From the NCBI RefSeq assembly GCF_020172085.1, contig NZ_JAIVAT010000007.1:496001-560000 (forward strand): a stretch of DNA of 64,000 nucleotides, in the 5' to 3' direction. Every line of letters starts with the position of its first letter. The stretch's first letter is position 1. Of the stretch, positions 1 to 8,708 are shown piece by piece. The notes under the pieces were generated by a model. That model was not told the DNA's origin. It worked only from the letters and a program-made list of their open reading frames with translations, and did not search any database. The DNA is from Rossellomorea aquimaris (lineage in GTDB: Bacteria > Bacillota > Bacilli > Bacillales > Bacillaceae_B). The translations under genes were made by a program, and so were the position numbers.

Positions 1-1129
1 TAGGGGAGGAAAGCAAGCTCCTGACAGGTACGATGGCACCGAATAACGGGATGATGAACGACAGAAGAAGTAACCCAAGGGCAAGGGGCGGTGATATCCA
101 TTGCGTCAGTTCACGTCCGAAATTCAATTCTGCCCCGAGATATGAAACGAAATAGCGTGATGCCACGCTGCTGATCGGAATTGACAGCGTACTGATCACT
201 GTTCCAATCAGGAATATCAATAGAAGGTATTGTTTCCAGAGATGAGCGTATGTGGCCCCGGTTACCTTCTGAATACTAAGGGAATAGATATCCTCCGAGA
301 TAATGCGATGGAAGATATGGACGATTAAGATGAAGCCAAGAACAAACGCAAACAATCCAAGGAGAATAAAGATGTTCAACAATGAATCGACCATCGTCTC
401 CCTGATGAAAAACGTCTCGGACGAGGTTTCACTCCGGTAAACCGTGATTCCGTTGTCTTCCAGGCTTTTTTGCAGTTTCTTGACCATTTCCTTCTGTTTC
501 GATCCGTCCTCGAGCTTCACGTGAATCATGTTCTTCGATAGTGGGATATTCCATTTCTCTGCCGTCGCTTCAGAAATAAAGCCGTACCCAATCCCGCTGT
601 ACTTCGCCGGAATCCGGGAATGATCCTGGACGACACCGGCCACGGTAAGAGCCGACCCTTTGGTCTGGGATGGCAGAATGATATCCATTTTTTCCTGCTG
701 CTTCAATCCCGTGTCTTCGGCGGTGGCTTTCTCGATCCAGATCGTTTGATTCCGTAAAGGATCCCCGTCGATGAGTTTCGTTTGATTGATGGAGTAGCGG
801 GAATCATTCGGTACGATCAGTAACTGAAGATTCATATACTCCCCATGGAGCTTCGCACGGCTTCTCACTTCGGTCTTCGCTTCCGCGTGTTTGACTCCTT
901 CTATAGAAGAAACAAAATCGATGTCTTGATCAAATCGCCCGGTATAAAAGGTGATATCGGCTAGGTTTGAGGTTTGCCGGCTGTTCTCCAGCAGCTCTTG
1001 AAACAAGTATTTCGAGTTGAGCAGCGTACCGATGGAAATCAGGCAAAACAGTAATGAGCCCAACATCAATAATGCTTTTGTTCTTTGGTGAAAGAAGCTT
1101 CTTAAGGCAAGTCTTACGTATATCGGCAT
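1..1129 (-). CDS. ABC transporter permease, FtsX/MacB family (partial, C-terminus outside window)
   Basis: The first 376 residues are in the window and the reading frame runs off the left edge. A membrane segment lies near residues 19-40. A long extracytoplasmic region of the MacB core type follows, to about residue 245. Two further hydrophobic segments (about 250-275 and 300-320) and the start of another near 350 match the FtsX-like permease layout. The ATG lies only 5 bases after the stop of the ATPase gene, so the two form one operon. Such pairs export lipids, peptides or antibiotics, or act mechanically on the envelope. The substrate cannot be told from the sequence. Confidence 0.85.
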   Translation of the reverse strand, partial: MPIYVRLALRSFFHQRTKALLMLGSLLFCLISIGTLLNSKYLFQELLENSRQTSNLADITFYTGRFDQDIDFVSSIEGVKHAEAKTEVRSRAKLHGEYMNLQLLIVPNDSRYSINQTKLIDGDPLRNQTIWIEKATAEDTGLKQQEKMDIILPSQTKGSALTVAGVVQDHSRIPAKYSGIGYGFISEATAEKWNIPLSKNMIHVKLEDGSKQKEMVKKLQKSLEDNGITVYRSETSSETFFIRETMVDSLLNIFILLGLFAFVLGFILIVHIFHRIISEDIYSLSIQKVTGATYAHLWKQYLLLIFLIGTVISTLSIPISSVASRYFVSYLGAELNFGRELTQWISPPLALGLLLLSFIIPLFGAIVPVRSLLSSP

Positions 1130-1134
1130 GTTAT

Positions 1135-1812
1135 TCACACCCTTTGTGAATGGGGTTCATAAACAGATCCATCTTCAACATGAAGTCTTCTTGAGACTTT
1201 CTCATAAAAGTCGAGGTCATGTGTGACAAACAGGACCGTTTTCCCCGATTCGGCCAATTCCTGGAACAGTTTGAAGATCTCTTTGGATGTTTGTGAATCC
1301 AGATTACCCGTCGGTTCGTCTGCTGCGATCACCGGAGGGTCATTGGCGAGTGCTCTGGCGAATGCCGTTCGCTGTCTTTCCCCGCCTGAGACCGATGCCG
1401 GGAACTTGTCTGCTTTCATGCCAAGTCCCATTTGTTCCAACAGCTCAAGTGCCCGCTGTCTCTTCCGCTTTCTGTTGTTCACAAATTCCATTGGAAGCAT
1501 CACATTCTCTACCAGGGTCAGGGTCGGAATAAGATGAAAGGACTGAAATACGATTCCGACATGTTTTCCTCTCCATTTCGTGAGGGCCCTGTTAGAGAGA
1601 CTGGCAATATTCGATCCATCTATCTGTACGGTGCCGGAAGTCGGAGTGTCAATTCCTGAAAGAATGTGTAATAAGGTTGACTTACCACTTCCGGATTTGC
1701 CGAAGATCCCGACCAATTCTCCCCGTTTTATTTCAAATTGAACGTCTTTTAAGACGTATTCCTGATGTTCTCCGTTAGGAAATTTCTTTGATACATTTTT
1801 CACTTCTATCAT
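1135..1812 (-). CDS. ABC transporter ATP-binding protein (LolD/MacB type)
   Basis: This is the cytoplasmic ATPase of an ABC exporter, 225 residues, the usual length for the FtsE/LolD/MacB class. Visible motifs in order: Walker A GKSGSGKST (about 38-46), Q-loop with VFQSF, signature VSGGERQR, Walker B VIAADEPTG followed by the D-loop NLDS, and H-loop FVTHD. The signature begins VSGG rather than LSGG, a common variation. The permease gene starts immediately downstream. The gene is preceded by a 683-base divergent gap towards hasA, so it is probably the first gene of its operon. Confidence 0.93.
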   Translation of the reverse strand: MIEVKNVSKKFPNGEHQEYVLKDVQFEIKRGELVGIFGKSGSGKSTLLHILSGIDTPTSGTVQIDGSNIASLSNRALTKWRGKHVGIVFQSFHLIPTLTLVENVMLPMEFVNNRKRKRQRALELLEQMGLGMKADKFPASVSGGERQRTAFARALANDPPVIAADEPTGNLDSQTSKEIFKLFQELAESGKTVLFVTHDLDFYEKVSRRLHVEDGSVYEPHSQRV

Positions 1813-2495
1813 TCATTGGCCCCTTTCAGCTTGAACTCTCCCCATATATAGCACCCAGGCGGGGAACCTGCAACAGGGGGTTGATGGGCAGAAGAGGGCC
1901 TATGATTCTTTCTTCACGAAGATTTGGTCCTTTTTCTTACAAATATTTACTTATTGAGAGAGCGAGGATGATAAAGGAATGATATGAAATACACGTTATA
2001 TGGGGGAAATTGGAATATGAAGCGCATACATCGAGAAAGGGGCATGCCACACGTCTCATTTTTTGACTGAATTTTTTCACAACTGGGGGAAATAGGGATC
2101 TACACAAAAAAATAGAAAAGAAGCCACTTTTATTTTTTCAGCGTTATTACAGGAATATGTTGTTTGTAAAGGAACGGACGAACGTCTGACCTCTTCCTGT
2201 TTTTCGTTGACATGAATCGGCAAGATCAGACCTTTTTCGTGACAATGTTACAAACGCGTTACAGTATAAAGTAATGATGAACGCGGGAAAAGTAATCGTT
2301 TCCAACGTTGATATGAAAGCTTTCCGGTGAGCGGTTTGAAAGAAGAGTGAGAATAGTCTCGGTGTAAATAGATAGATTGTAAGTGCCGGTTGGGTTTTAT
2401 AAGATCGGTGTGTGAAACCTCCCCGTTACGGAAATCGGAAACGGGAAGATTAGCGAAGGAAAGAAATACATTTTATATACGAGAGGAGAATGGGA
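1813..2495. other. Divergent intergenic region upstream of hasA
   Basis: No convincing gene was found in these 683 bases. From about 2239 there is GTGACA, then two copies of GTTACA ten bases apart (2248 and 2258) and a TATAAA at 2265-2270. This may be the hasA promoter, but the spacing is not ideal. Nearer the gene, CCCGTT and AACGGG around 2430-2453 can pair over an 11-12 base loop in what would be a leader of roughly 220 bases. Any control of capsule expression would be expected here. Confidence 0.4.
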
Positions 2496-3857
2496 ATGGC
2501 TAAACTGGAACAAGATCTGCCAGGAGGAATGGATAATACCAATCTACAAACACAGAAGAAACTTTCCTCCAAAGAGAAGACATTTGTTATCACGTTGTTT
2601 CTACTTACCGTCTTGGCCCTGTTCTACGTGAACTGGACAGCTTCAGATAAGCTGAACTTAACAATCGGACTTTACGGTGCCGTCATGATCAGTTACCTAT
2701 TAGGAAAAATGCTTTTATCATTTAAATACCAGGAAATCATGGGTGATCCACCTGATTTGAAGGTTTCGGTTGTTATTCCTTCTTATAATGAAGAGCCGCA
2801 GGCAGTTCTCGGAACGATCGAAAGTATATTGAAGCAGGACTATCCAGTTCATGAAATCTTCGTCATCGATGATGGAAGTAAGGATGTATCTGCCTATCAC
2901 GCCGTACAGAAATTACATGAAAATCTACAAGCCGGTGTAGGAGCGACATTCTCGGAATTGAAGAAGGATAACCCATCCTTCCATATGCCGAATCTCATCG
3001 TCCACCGTCTTCCGCAAAATAAAGGAAAGCGTCATGCGCAAATCTGGGCATTTGAAAGAGCGACGGGAGATGTATTCATCACAGTCGATTCCGATTGCAC
3101 CGTATTCTCAAATGCAGTCAGAGAGTTATTGAAACCTCTTAATGATAAAGAAGTCGTAGCAACGACGGGACATGTAAACATCCGAAATCGTACGGATAAT
3201 GTGTTGACCCGCTTGATCGATATGAGATATGACAATGCGTTCCGTGTTGAACGTGCAGCGCATTCTGTTACGAATAACGTATTAGTATGCAGTGGACCAC
3301 TTAGTGCGTACCGCCGCGAAGTGGTGATGAAGAACCTAGATCATTATGGAAATCAGAAATTCCTCGGACAACAAGTACAGCTAGGAGACGACCGCTGTCT
3401 TACGAACTATGCGATCCGGGAAGGAAAGACGTTATACCAATCAACGGCCCGTTGTATCACCGATGCACCGACCAGCCTGAAAACCTTGATCAAGCAGCAA
3501 AACCGCTGGAACAAATCGTTCTTCCGCGAAAGCTTGATCGCTCTGAAAATCGGCCTTACGAAACCGAATGTGTTCGTATGGGTCATGCTTGAAATGTTCT
3601 TGTGGCTCGCCTTTGGTGTGTCCCTGATCTTTGCGGTGTATTATACATCGACAACCATGGGATTAATCATGCTCGTCTATTACTTGGCGTACGTGGTGAT
3701 CAGTGCCTATGCACGTAATGTGTTCTACGCCTATAAGAGGCCATTGACCTTCTTGCTGGCACCTATATACGGGATACTGTTCCTAGTCATCCTTTGCCCG
3801 ATGCGTTTCTGGGCTCTATTAACTCTTCGTTCCACTTCTTGGGGAACTCGAGGCTAA
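2496..3857 (+). CDS. hasA: Hyaluronan synthase (class I, processive GT2)
   Basis: This membrane glycosyltransferase would polymerise and export hyaluronan from UDP-GlcA and UDP-GlcNAc. Counting from the ATG at 2496 (453 residues), two N-terminal membrane segments (about 29-46 and 56-76) precede the GT-A domain. The motifs are VIDDGS (about 123-128), NKGKR (about 175-179), VDSD (197-200), GDDRC (297-301) and QQNRW (334-338) followed by NKSFFRES, as in streptococcal HasA. Three or four C-terminal membrane segments follow. The upstream ATG at 2490 lies one base after GGAG (2485-2488), whereas 2496 has a 7-base spacer, so 2496 is preferred. The next two genes supply the UDP-GlcA precursor. A chitin or cellulose synthase relative is less likely given the operon. 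Confidence 0.88.
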   Translation: MAKLEQDLPGGMDNTNLQTQKKLSSKEKTFVITLFLLTVLALFYVNWTASDKLNLTIGLYGAVMISYLLGKMLLSFKYQEIMGDPPDLKVSVVIPSYNEEPQAVLGTIESILKQDYPVHEIFVIDDGSKDVSAYHAVQKLHENLQAGVGATFSELKKDNPSFHMPNLIVHRLPQNKGKRHAQIWAFERATGDVFITVDSDCTVFSNAVRELLKPLNDKEVVATTGHVNIRNRTDNVLTRLIDMRYDNAFRVERAAHSVTNNVLVCSGPLSAYRREVVMKNLDHYGNQKFLGQQVQLGDDRCLTNYAIREGKTLYQSTARCITDAPTSLKTLIKQQNRWNKSFFRESLIALKIGLTKPNVFVWVMLEMFLWLAFGVSLIFAVYYTSTTMGLIMLVYYLAYVVISAYARNVFYAYKRPLTFLLAPIYGILFLVILCPMRFWALLTLRSTSWGTRG

Positions 3858-3910
3858 GAAGCCCCTTACCAATATAAAAAACAATGATTCTACTAAAGGA
3901 GATGTTGTAA

Positions 3911-4807
3911 ATGAGAGTACGTAAAGCCATCATTCCTGCGGCCGGTTTAGGGACAAGATTCCTACCGGCCACCAAAGCTCAGCCGAAAGAAATGCTTCCG
4001 ATCGTCGACAAACCGACCATTCAATACATAGTAGAGGAAGCGGTCAAATCAGGCATCGAAGATATTCTGATTGTCAGTGGCAGAGGAAAACGTGCGATTG
4101 AAGATCATTTTGACAAATCCTATGAATTAGAAGAAACACTCTTGAAAAAAGAGAAATATACCCGATTAGATGAAATTCAGGACATCTCGTCCTTGGCGAA
4201 CATCCACTATGTCCGTCAAAAGGAACCAAGGGGACTTGGACATGCTATCGGATGCGCGAGTCATTTCATCGGCAACGAACCGTTTGCCGTCCTACTCGGG
4301 GATGACATCGTTAAGTCTGAAACACCTTGCCTAAAGCAACTGATCGACGTATTTGATAAATATCAGTCATCGGTACTGGGCGTGCAGGAGGTTCCGCAAG
4401 AGGATGTATCCAAATATGGAGTCATCTCACCACTTGATAACCGGACGCTTGATGAAAATCTTGTTGCGATCTCATCCGTGGTGGAAAAGCCGAAGACCGA
4501 AGAAGCACCATCCAACTATGCGATCATGGGGCGTTACGTGCTGACTCCGGATATCCTGCCGATCCTTGAGACATTACCACCTGGTTCCGGCAACGAAATC
4601 CAGCTGACGGATGCCATCAAAATCCTGAATGAAACACAAAATGTACTGGCGTATAATTTCTCAGGTAAACGATATGATGTAGGAGATAAATTCGGCTTTA
4701 TCAAAGCAACAATCGATTTCTCCCTGCGTCGCCCTGACTTGAGCGATGACGTGAGGGGATATCTGAAAGAAATCATGACCGATCAAGAGTATATGGGCAT
4801 TCACTAA
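3911..4807 (+). CDS. hasC: UTP--glucose-1-phosphate uridylyltransferase
   Basis: This cytoplasmic enzyme makes UDP-glucose from UTP and glucose-1-phosphate. It has 298 residues, typical of GtaB/GalU/HasC. The N-terminal nucleotide-binding signature is [17 protein letters not shown] (about 6-22), followed by PKEMLPI and DKP. VLLGDD lies mid-protein and VEKP downstream. The start has an AAAGGAG site 8 bases upstream. The gene lies 53 bases after hasA and 51 bases before the dehydrogenase, in the order hasA-hasC-hasB. A housekeeping gtaB elsewhere in the genome is likely, so this copy probably serves the capsule. Confidence 0.93.
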   Translation: MRVRKAIIPAAGLGTRFLPATKAQPKEMLPIVDKPTIQYIVEEAVKSGIEDILIVSGRGKRAIEDHFDKSYELEETLLKKEKYTRLDEIQDISSLANIHYVRQKEPRGLGHAIGCASHFIGNEPFAVLLGDDIVKSETPCLKQLIDVFDKYQSSVLGVQEVPQEDVSKYGVISPLDNRTLDENLVAISSVVEKPKTEEAPSNYAIMGRYVLTPDILPILETLPPGSGNEIQLTDAIKILNETQNVLAYNFSGKRYDVGDKFGFIKATIDFSLRRPDLSDDVRGYLKEIMTDQEYMGIH

Positions 4808-4858
4808 TGCTTGCGGCAACAACCAGAATGAACAATCTTTATTTGAGGAGGAATTACG

Positions 4859-6196
4859 ATGAAAATTGCCATTATTGGAACGGGATATGTGGGACTTGTG
4901 ACAGGTGTATGTCTATCCGAAATCGGTCACGAGGTCACATGTATCGATATCAATCCAGAAAAGGTCGATCAACTGAAAAAAGGGATTTCCCCTATCTATG
5001 AACCTGGATTGGAAGAATTGATGGAGAAGAATCGTGAAGCCGGTCGCCTAGACTTCACCACCAATTACATCATTGGTCTGAAAGACAAGGAAGCGGTCTA
5101 TATTGCAGTCGGCACCCCTCAAAGCGAAGACGGTGCAGCCGATCTGACGTATGTGTTTAACGCTGCACGCAGCATCGGACAGAACATCACGAGAGATGTG
5201 GTCGTCGTGACGAAGAGTACGGTTCCAATCGGCACGAATGCGAAGGTACGTCAACTCGTCATGGCCAATCTACAAGACAACGTCTGTGCAGAAGTCGTAT
5301 CGAACCCTGAATTCCTGCGTGAAGGATCTGCCATTGAAGATTCCTTTAACGGAGACCGCATCGTGATCGGATCAGACCACGAAGGAGCAGGTGATATCGT
5401 CGCGGAAATCAACGAGCCATTCGGCATCCCGATTCTACGGACGAGCCTGCACAGTGCCGAAATGATCAAGTACGCAGCCAATGCGTTCCTGGCTACCAAG
5501 ATTTCATTCATCAACGAAATTGCCAATCTATCAGAACGGACGAACGCCAACATCGAAGAAGTGGCCAGGGGAATCGGAATGGACACACGAATCGGGAACA
5601 AATTCCTGAACGCCGGTATCGGATACGGAGGCTCCTGCTTCCCGAAAGATACCCAAGCCCTTGTGAAAATCTCCGAAGAACGTGACTATGATTTCCACCT
5701 ATTAAAGTCGGTCATCAATGTCAATGAAAAGCAGAAGACCTCTCTTGTCAGAAAAGCAAAAGAGCGCTTCGGCACCCTGCACGGAAAGAAAATCGCGTTA
5801 TTAGGACTTGCCTTCAAGCCTGAAACCGACGACATGCGCGAAGCTGCCAGTATCTCAGTAGCCCGCGAACTCATCGAAGAAGGAGCAGAAGTCATCGGAT
5901 ACGATCCAATCGCAACCGAAAATGCGAAAAAAGTACTTCCAGAAGAAGTACAGTACGTCGACCAAATCGAAGAAGCCATCAAACAGGCAGAAGTGGTATT
6001 TATCCTGACAGAGTGGAAAGAGATTGTGGAGAAAACACTTATCTTCTCTAACCTGTTCATGGAAACACCGATCGTATTTGACGGGCGTAATTGTTACTCC
6101 AACGAAGACCTTGCGAACCTTGAGATCGAATACATCTCAATGGGAAGAGACCAAGTCACAAACGTTCAAGAACGAAGAGTGGCAGCAGCTATATAA
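4859..6196 (+). CDS. hasB: UDP-glucose 6-dehydrogenase
   Basis: This enzyme oxidises UDP-glucose to UDP-glucuronate with two NAD+. It has 445 residues. The Rossmann start is IAIIGTGYVGLVTG (about 3-16). The catalytic cysteine is Cys260 in GGSCFPKD (the codon at 5636 gives residue 260), the same number as in streptococcal HasB. KSTVPIGT and LGLAFKPETDD are also present, as expected for this family. The RBS GAGGAGG lies just before the ATG. It is the last gene of the operon and is followed by a strong hairpin at 6210. A teichuronic-acid TuaD role is possible, but the partner hasA argues for hyaluronan. Confidence 0.93.
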   Translation: MKIAIIGTGYVGLVTGVCLSEIGHEVTCIDINPEKVDQLKKGISPIYEPGLEELMEKNREAGRLDFTTNYIIGLKDKEAVYIAVGTPQSEDGAADLTYVFNAARSIGQNITRDVVVVTKSTVPIGTNAKVRQLVMANLQDNVCAEVVSNPEFLREGSAIEDSFNGDRIVIGSDHEGAGDIVAEINEPFGIPILRTSLHSAEMIKYAANAFLATKISFINEIANLSERTNANIEEVARGIGMDTRIGNKFLNAGIGYGGSCFPKDTQALVKISEERDYDFHLLKSVINVNEKQKTSLVRKAKERFGTLHGKKIALLGLAFKPETDDMREAASISVARELIEEGAEVIGYDPIATENAKKVLPEEVQYVDQIEEAIKQAEVVFILTEWKEIVEKTLIFSNLFMETPIVFDGRNCYSNEDLANLEIEYISMGRDQVTNVQERRVAAAI

Positions 6197-6209
6197 TAGA
6201 AGTAAGAGA

Positions 6210-6243
6210 GAGCCGGGGGGACAGGTCCCTTGGCTCTTTTTTT
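6210..6243 (+). terminator. Rho-independent terminator of the has operon, REP-like core
   Basis: GAGCC at the left and GGCTC at the right bracket a GGGGGGACAGGTCCC core, followed by seven T residues. The core GGGACAGGT is shared with many other intergenic hairpins in the window. Confidence 0.85.
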
Positions 6244-6401
6244 GTGGGAATCTATAGGATGCATTAAAGCCGGTTCCGCCTCCCCTGGGTTGTTGTCCTC
6301 ACCTATACCCACTTTTCTCATATAATGTTATGAATCATTTTGATGTCGAGATCATTTGTAGAATGACTCTTAAAATCCAAACGAGAAAGTGGGTGAGGCT
6401 C

Positions 6402-7292
6402 ATGGCTGACAAAGAAATAGGAAAGTCGAATTGTAAGAAACATAAAAAGAAACATCGAGACGAAGAAGATTGTTCCGAAATGTCGAAATGCTGTAAGCGT
6501 GGACCTAGAGGAAGATCAGGGCCGCCTGGTCCAAAGGGTTCGAAGGGTCCACAAGGGCCAGAAGGTCCTCAAGGAGAGCAAGGTCCACAAGGTGAACAAG
6601 GTCCCCAAGGAGAGCAAGGTCCTCAAGGTGAACAAGGTCCTCAAGGGGAGCAAGGTCCCCAAGGAGAGCAAGGTCCTCAAGGAGAGCAAGGTCCACAAGG
6701 TGAACAAGGTTCTCAAGGTGAACAAGGTCCTCAAGGAGAGCAAGGCCCTCAAGGTGAACAAGGTCCTCAAGGGGAGCAAGGTCCTCAGGGTGAACAAGGT
6801 CCTCAAGGTCCTACGGCAGACTCAGACTGTGATTGTTGTACCGAGACCATGAAAGACTTAATCAGTTTACTCATCATGGATGAAGAGAATGCAGTGGACA
6901 TACTGACGCAAAATGACAATATTTCTAACGTGAATTTGGATATGATCGTAAAGGATTACATTGTAAGGTATGACGAAACGAAATTTGTGCCAATCTGCCA
7001 AATTGTGGCCATTCAAGTCAGATCCACTTTACCGAATTTGGATAGTCTGCCAGAGCCAGAAGATAGTACTGGCAGCTGTGCATGTTGTGAAGATCCTGTA
7101 ACGTCCTTCTTTGTAGATTTCGAGGGTAGCACTACTCGATTTACCGTCAGTACAGTATCTAGTCAATTGCAAAATGTAACAAATGCTACTGTAGAGGATG
7201 TATTTGAAGGATTAATCTTGTTTGAGCGGCCTGGGGTAGGCACACCACCAACATTTATTTCTTCTTGTTTCATTGACGGGTTTTCTATGTAA
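6402..7292 (+). CDS. Collagen-like repeat protein, probably surface or exosporium
   Basis: The protein has 296 residues from the ATG at 6402, which follows GTGAGG. Upstream in-frame codons have no good RBS. A basic, Cys-containing head (about 1-33) is followed by uninterrupted Gly-X-Y triplets (about 34-137). These are dominated by 13 copies of GPQGEQ, one of them GSQGEQ, encoded by 18-bp units at 6564-6797. A Cys-rich linker (CDCC) then leads into a C-terminal globular domain of about 155 residues. Bacillus BclA-type proteins share this collagen stalk and globular tip. No signal peptide is seen, which fits spore-surface rather than secreted proteins. Placement on the exosporium is an inference. 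Confidence 0.8.
   Translation: MADKEIGKSNCKKHKKKHRDEEDCSEMSKCCKRGPRGRSGPPGPKGSKGPQGPEGPQGEQGPQGEQGPQGEQGPQGEQGPQGEQGPQGEQGPQGEQGPQGEQGSQGEQGPQGEQGPQGEQGPQGEQGPQGEQGPQGPTADSDCDCCTETMKDLISLLIMDEENAVDILTQNDNISNVNLDMIVKDYIVRYDETKFVPICQIVAIQVRSTLPNLDSLPEPEDSTGSCACCEDPVTSFFVDFEGSTTRFTVSTVSSQLQNVTNATVEDVFEGLILFERPGVGTPPTFISSCFIDGFSM
6564..6797 (+). repeat. Tandem 18-bp repeat, 13 copies (collagen stalk)
   Basis: Thirteen in-frame 18-base units encode GPQGEQ (unit 9 encodes GSQGEQ). Units differ mainly at third positions (CCT/CCA/CCC, GAG/GAA), so this is an older array with synonymous drift. It is a likely site of copy-number change between strains. Confidence 0.95.
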
Positions 7293-7316
7293 GAAAATCG
7301 GGGTCATACATGCATG

Positions 7317-7350
7317 GAACCACGGGAACTAGGTACCGTGGTTCTTTTTT
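7317..7350 (+). terminator. Terminator after the collagen-like gene, REP-like
   Basis: GAACCACGG pairs with CCGTGGTTC across a short loop and is followed by TTTTTT. The loop side AGGTACCGTGG matches the hairpins at 48499 and 58858. Confidence 0.85.
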
Positions 7351-7482
7351 CTGAGGGCAGACCTTTCGTTTATGATGACCTCTTTATTATTGCACCTGAT
7401 TTGAAAAATCCTATTAACCCGGACAATGATTGAAGTATGATGGACTGTAAGAGAAGAATTCAGATTACGAGGGGGAAAGAGG

Positions 7483-8013
7483 ATGAACTTTACACTACAT
7501 GAAGCAATCGAAATATTGGAAAGAACCCCGGTCACCTTGGAAACATTCTTGAGTGGTCTATCGAAAGAATGGCTTGATTGCCATGAAGGAGACGGAACCT
7601 GGAATGCGGTCCAAGTAGTGGATCATCTCATAGAAGGGGAAAAACAGAATTGGATCCCGAGATTAAAGATGATTCTTCAAGAGGGGGAAAGTATGGTGTT
7701 TCCTGTATTTGATCGTCATTCGCACTTAAAAGGTAGAGATGTAGAAAATCTGGAAGAAAAATTCAAGGAATTTGCTGCCCTTCGCTTTGAAAATATCAAA
7801 GAATTAAAAGAGTTGTTGGCTCACTACGAAAATGCCTTTGATCGAACAGGCTTGCATCCTGCTTTCGGAAAAGTCACGGCCCGGCAACTCATCTCGACTT
7901 GGGTGGTTCATGATTTGACGCATCTTTCACAAGTAGTGAGGGTGTTTTCGAAACGATATGGGGAAGATGTAGGGCCTTGGAAGGAGTATTTAGGGGTATT
8001 GAATCAGCGGTAG
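7483..8013 (+). CDS. DinB-family protein
   Basis: The protein has 176 residues and is predicted to be an all-helical DinB/YfiT-like four-helix bundle. Metal-ligand candidates of the family are present: His in VDHLIEGE (about 47) and the pair in the C-terminal VVHDLTHLSQVVR (about 144-152). DinB proteins are thiol- or metal-dependent transferases of mostly unknown substrate. An RBS-like GGGGGAAAGAGG precedes the ATG. It appears monocistronic, with a REP-like terminator right behind it. Confidence 0.82.
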   Translation: MNFTLHEAIEILERTPVTLETFLSGLSKEWLDCHEGDGTWNAVQVVDHLIEGEKQNWIPRLKMILQEGESMVFPVFDRHSHLKGRDVENLEEKFKEFAALRFENIKELKELLAHYENAFDRTGLHPAFGKVTARQLISTWVVHDLTHLSQVVRVFSKRYGEDVGPWKEYLGVLNQR

Positions 8014-8014
8014 T

Positions 8015-8046
8015 GAAGCAAGGGGACGGTTCCCTTGCTTCTTTTT
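8015..8046 (+). terminator. Terminator after the dinB-like gene, REP-like type B
   Basis: GAAGCAAGGG pairs with CCCTTGCTTC around a GACGGTT loop and is followed by TTTTT. It has the core GGGGACGGTTC common to the type B repeats of this window. Confidence 0.85.
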
Positions 8047-8054
8047 AAATGAAA

Positions 8055-8081
8055 TGGAAGCAGAAGAACCGTCCCTGTGCA
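8055..8081. repeat. REP-like element, type B, degenerate
   Basis: GGAAGCAG, then GAACCGTCCCTGTGC. This is the inverse orientation of the element just upstream, so the two form a head-to-head pair between convergent genes. Confidence 0.6.
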
Positions 8082-8084
8082 CCC

Positions 8085-8498
8085 TTACGGATGAATAATC
8101 TCTATCTTTTTATCCTTATGAACATCTTCTGTACCAGCTTCCACTGCGGTTTTATAATAGCTGCACTTATGATTAATGACTTCCATGGTTTGCTGTAGCT
8201 CCTTGATTTTGGCTTCCACAGTTGCTTTTCTTTCCAGGAACATATTGTATCGATTCTCAAGGGTGGCATCGCCTTCTGAGCACCAATCGATGAAGTGCTT
8301 GATCTCCTTGATCGGCATTCCGGTGGATTTCAGGCACTCGATGATGTGTAGTGCGGAGATATCCGATTCTTTAAATCGTCTGGTGCCACTTTCAGTCCGT
8401 TCGACAAAAGGCATGAGGCCTTCCTTGTCGTAGTATCTCAGGGTGTAGATTGATAGGTCCAACTGCTTTGCCACTTCTCCAATGGAATAGGTCTTCAT
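8085..8498 (-). CDS. adhR: MerR-family regulator, AdhR-like
   Basis: The protein has 137 residues. An N-terminal MerR winged helix (YSIGEVAKQLDLSIYTLRYYDKEGLMPF, given here as its start at residues 4-31) is followed by a dimerisation coiled coil to about residue 125. B. subtilis AdhR has a similar length and responds to reactive aldehydes. The gene is divergent from an AdhA-like dehydrogenase. Two palindromic sites lie between them (8531-8540 and 8625-8642), which suggests control of both genes. There is no obvious cysteine-rich metal site at the C-terminus, so an aldehyde or drug effector is more likely than a metal. Confidence 0.85.
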   Translation of the reverse strand: MKTYSIGEVAKQLDLSIYTLRYYDKEGLMPFVERTESGTRRFKESDISALHIIECLKSTGMPIKEIKHFIDWCSEGDATLENRYNMFLERKATVEAKIKELQQTMEVINHKCSYYKTAVEAGTEDVHKDKKIEIIHP

Positions 8499-8530
8499 AT
8501 TCGCGCTCCCTTTCTAGTCATCTAGACGTC

Positions 8531-8540
8531 GAGTTAACTC
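8531..8540. promoter_or_regulatory. Possible AdhR operator at its own promoter
   Basis: The 10-base perfect palindrome GAGTTAACTC lies 33 bases upstream of the adhR start. It resembles the centre of the adhA-side operator (AGTTCACT). Autoregulation is inferred. Confidence 0.45.
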
Positions 8541-8620
8541 TATATTTGTGGAGAATCGTAGCATGGTCAACACCTGCTGTCAAAGCAAAACGACTCAGCA
8601 GATTGAGTAAGGGTTATCTC

Positions 8621-8651
8621 TTGACCTAGAGTTCACTATAGGGTTTAACAT
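8621..8651 (+). promoter_or_regulatory. MerR-type promoter of adhA with operator in the spacer
   Basis: The -35 TTGACC (8621-8626) and -10 TAACAT (8646-8651) are 19 bp apart, the long spacer typical of MerR-activated promoters. The dyad CCTAGAGT/ACTATAGG (8625-8642) sits inside the spacer. Such a promoter is activated when the regulator untwists the DNA. Confidence 0.75.
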
Positions 8652-8708
8652 GGATGTAACAAGAGTTCATTTTCTCTTGAAAGCTACTATTACAGGAGGT
8701 TTTTATAC

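Noticed and set aside
6564-6797. Regular short repeats suggestive of a CRISPR array
   Set aside because: The units are contiguous, 18 bp, and in frame with a coding sequence. There are no spacers and no cas genes.
6505-6852. Long alternative-frame open readings on both strands over the collagen gene
   Set aside because: They are by-products of the 18-bp repeat, which is open in several frames. Only the Gly-X-Y frame has meaningful composition and an RBS.
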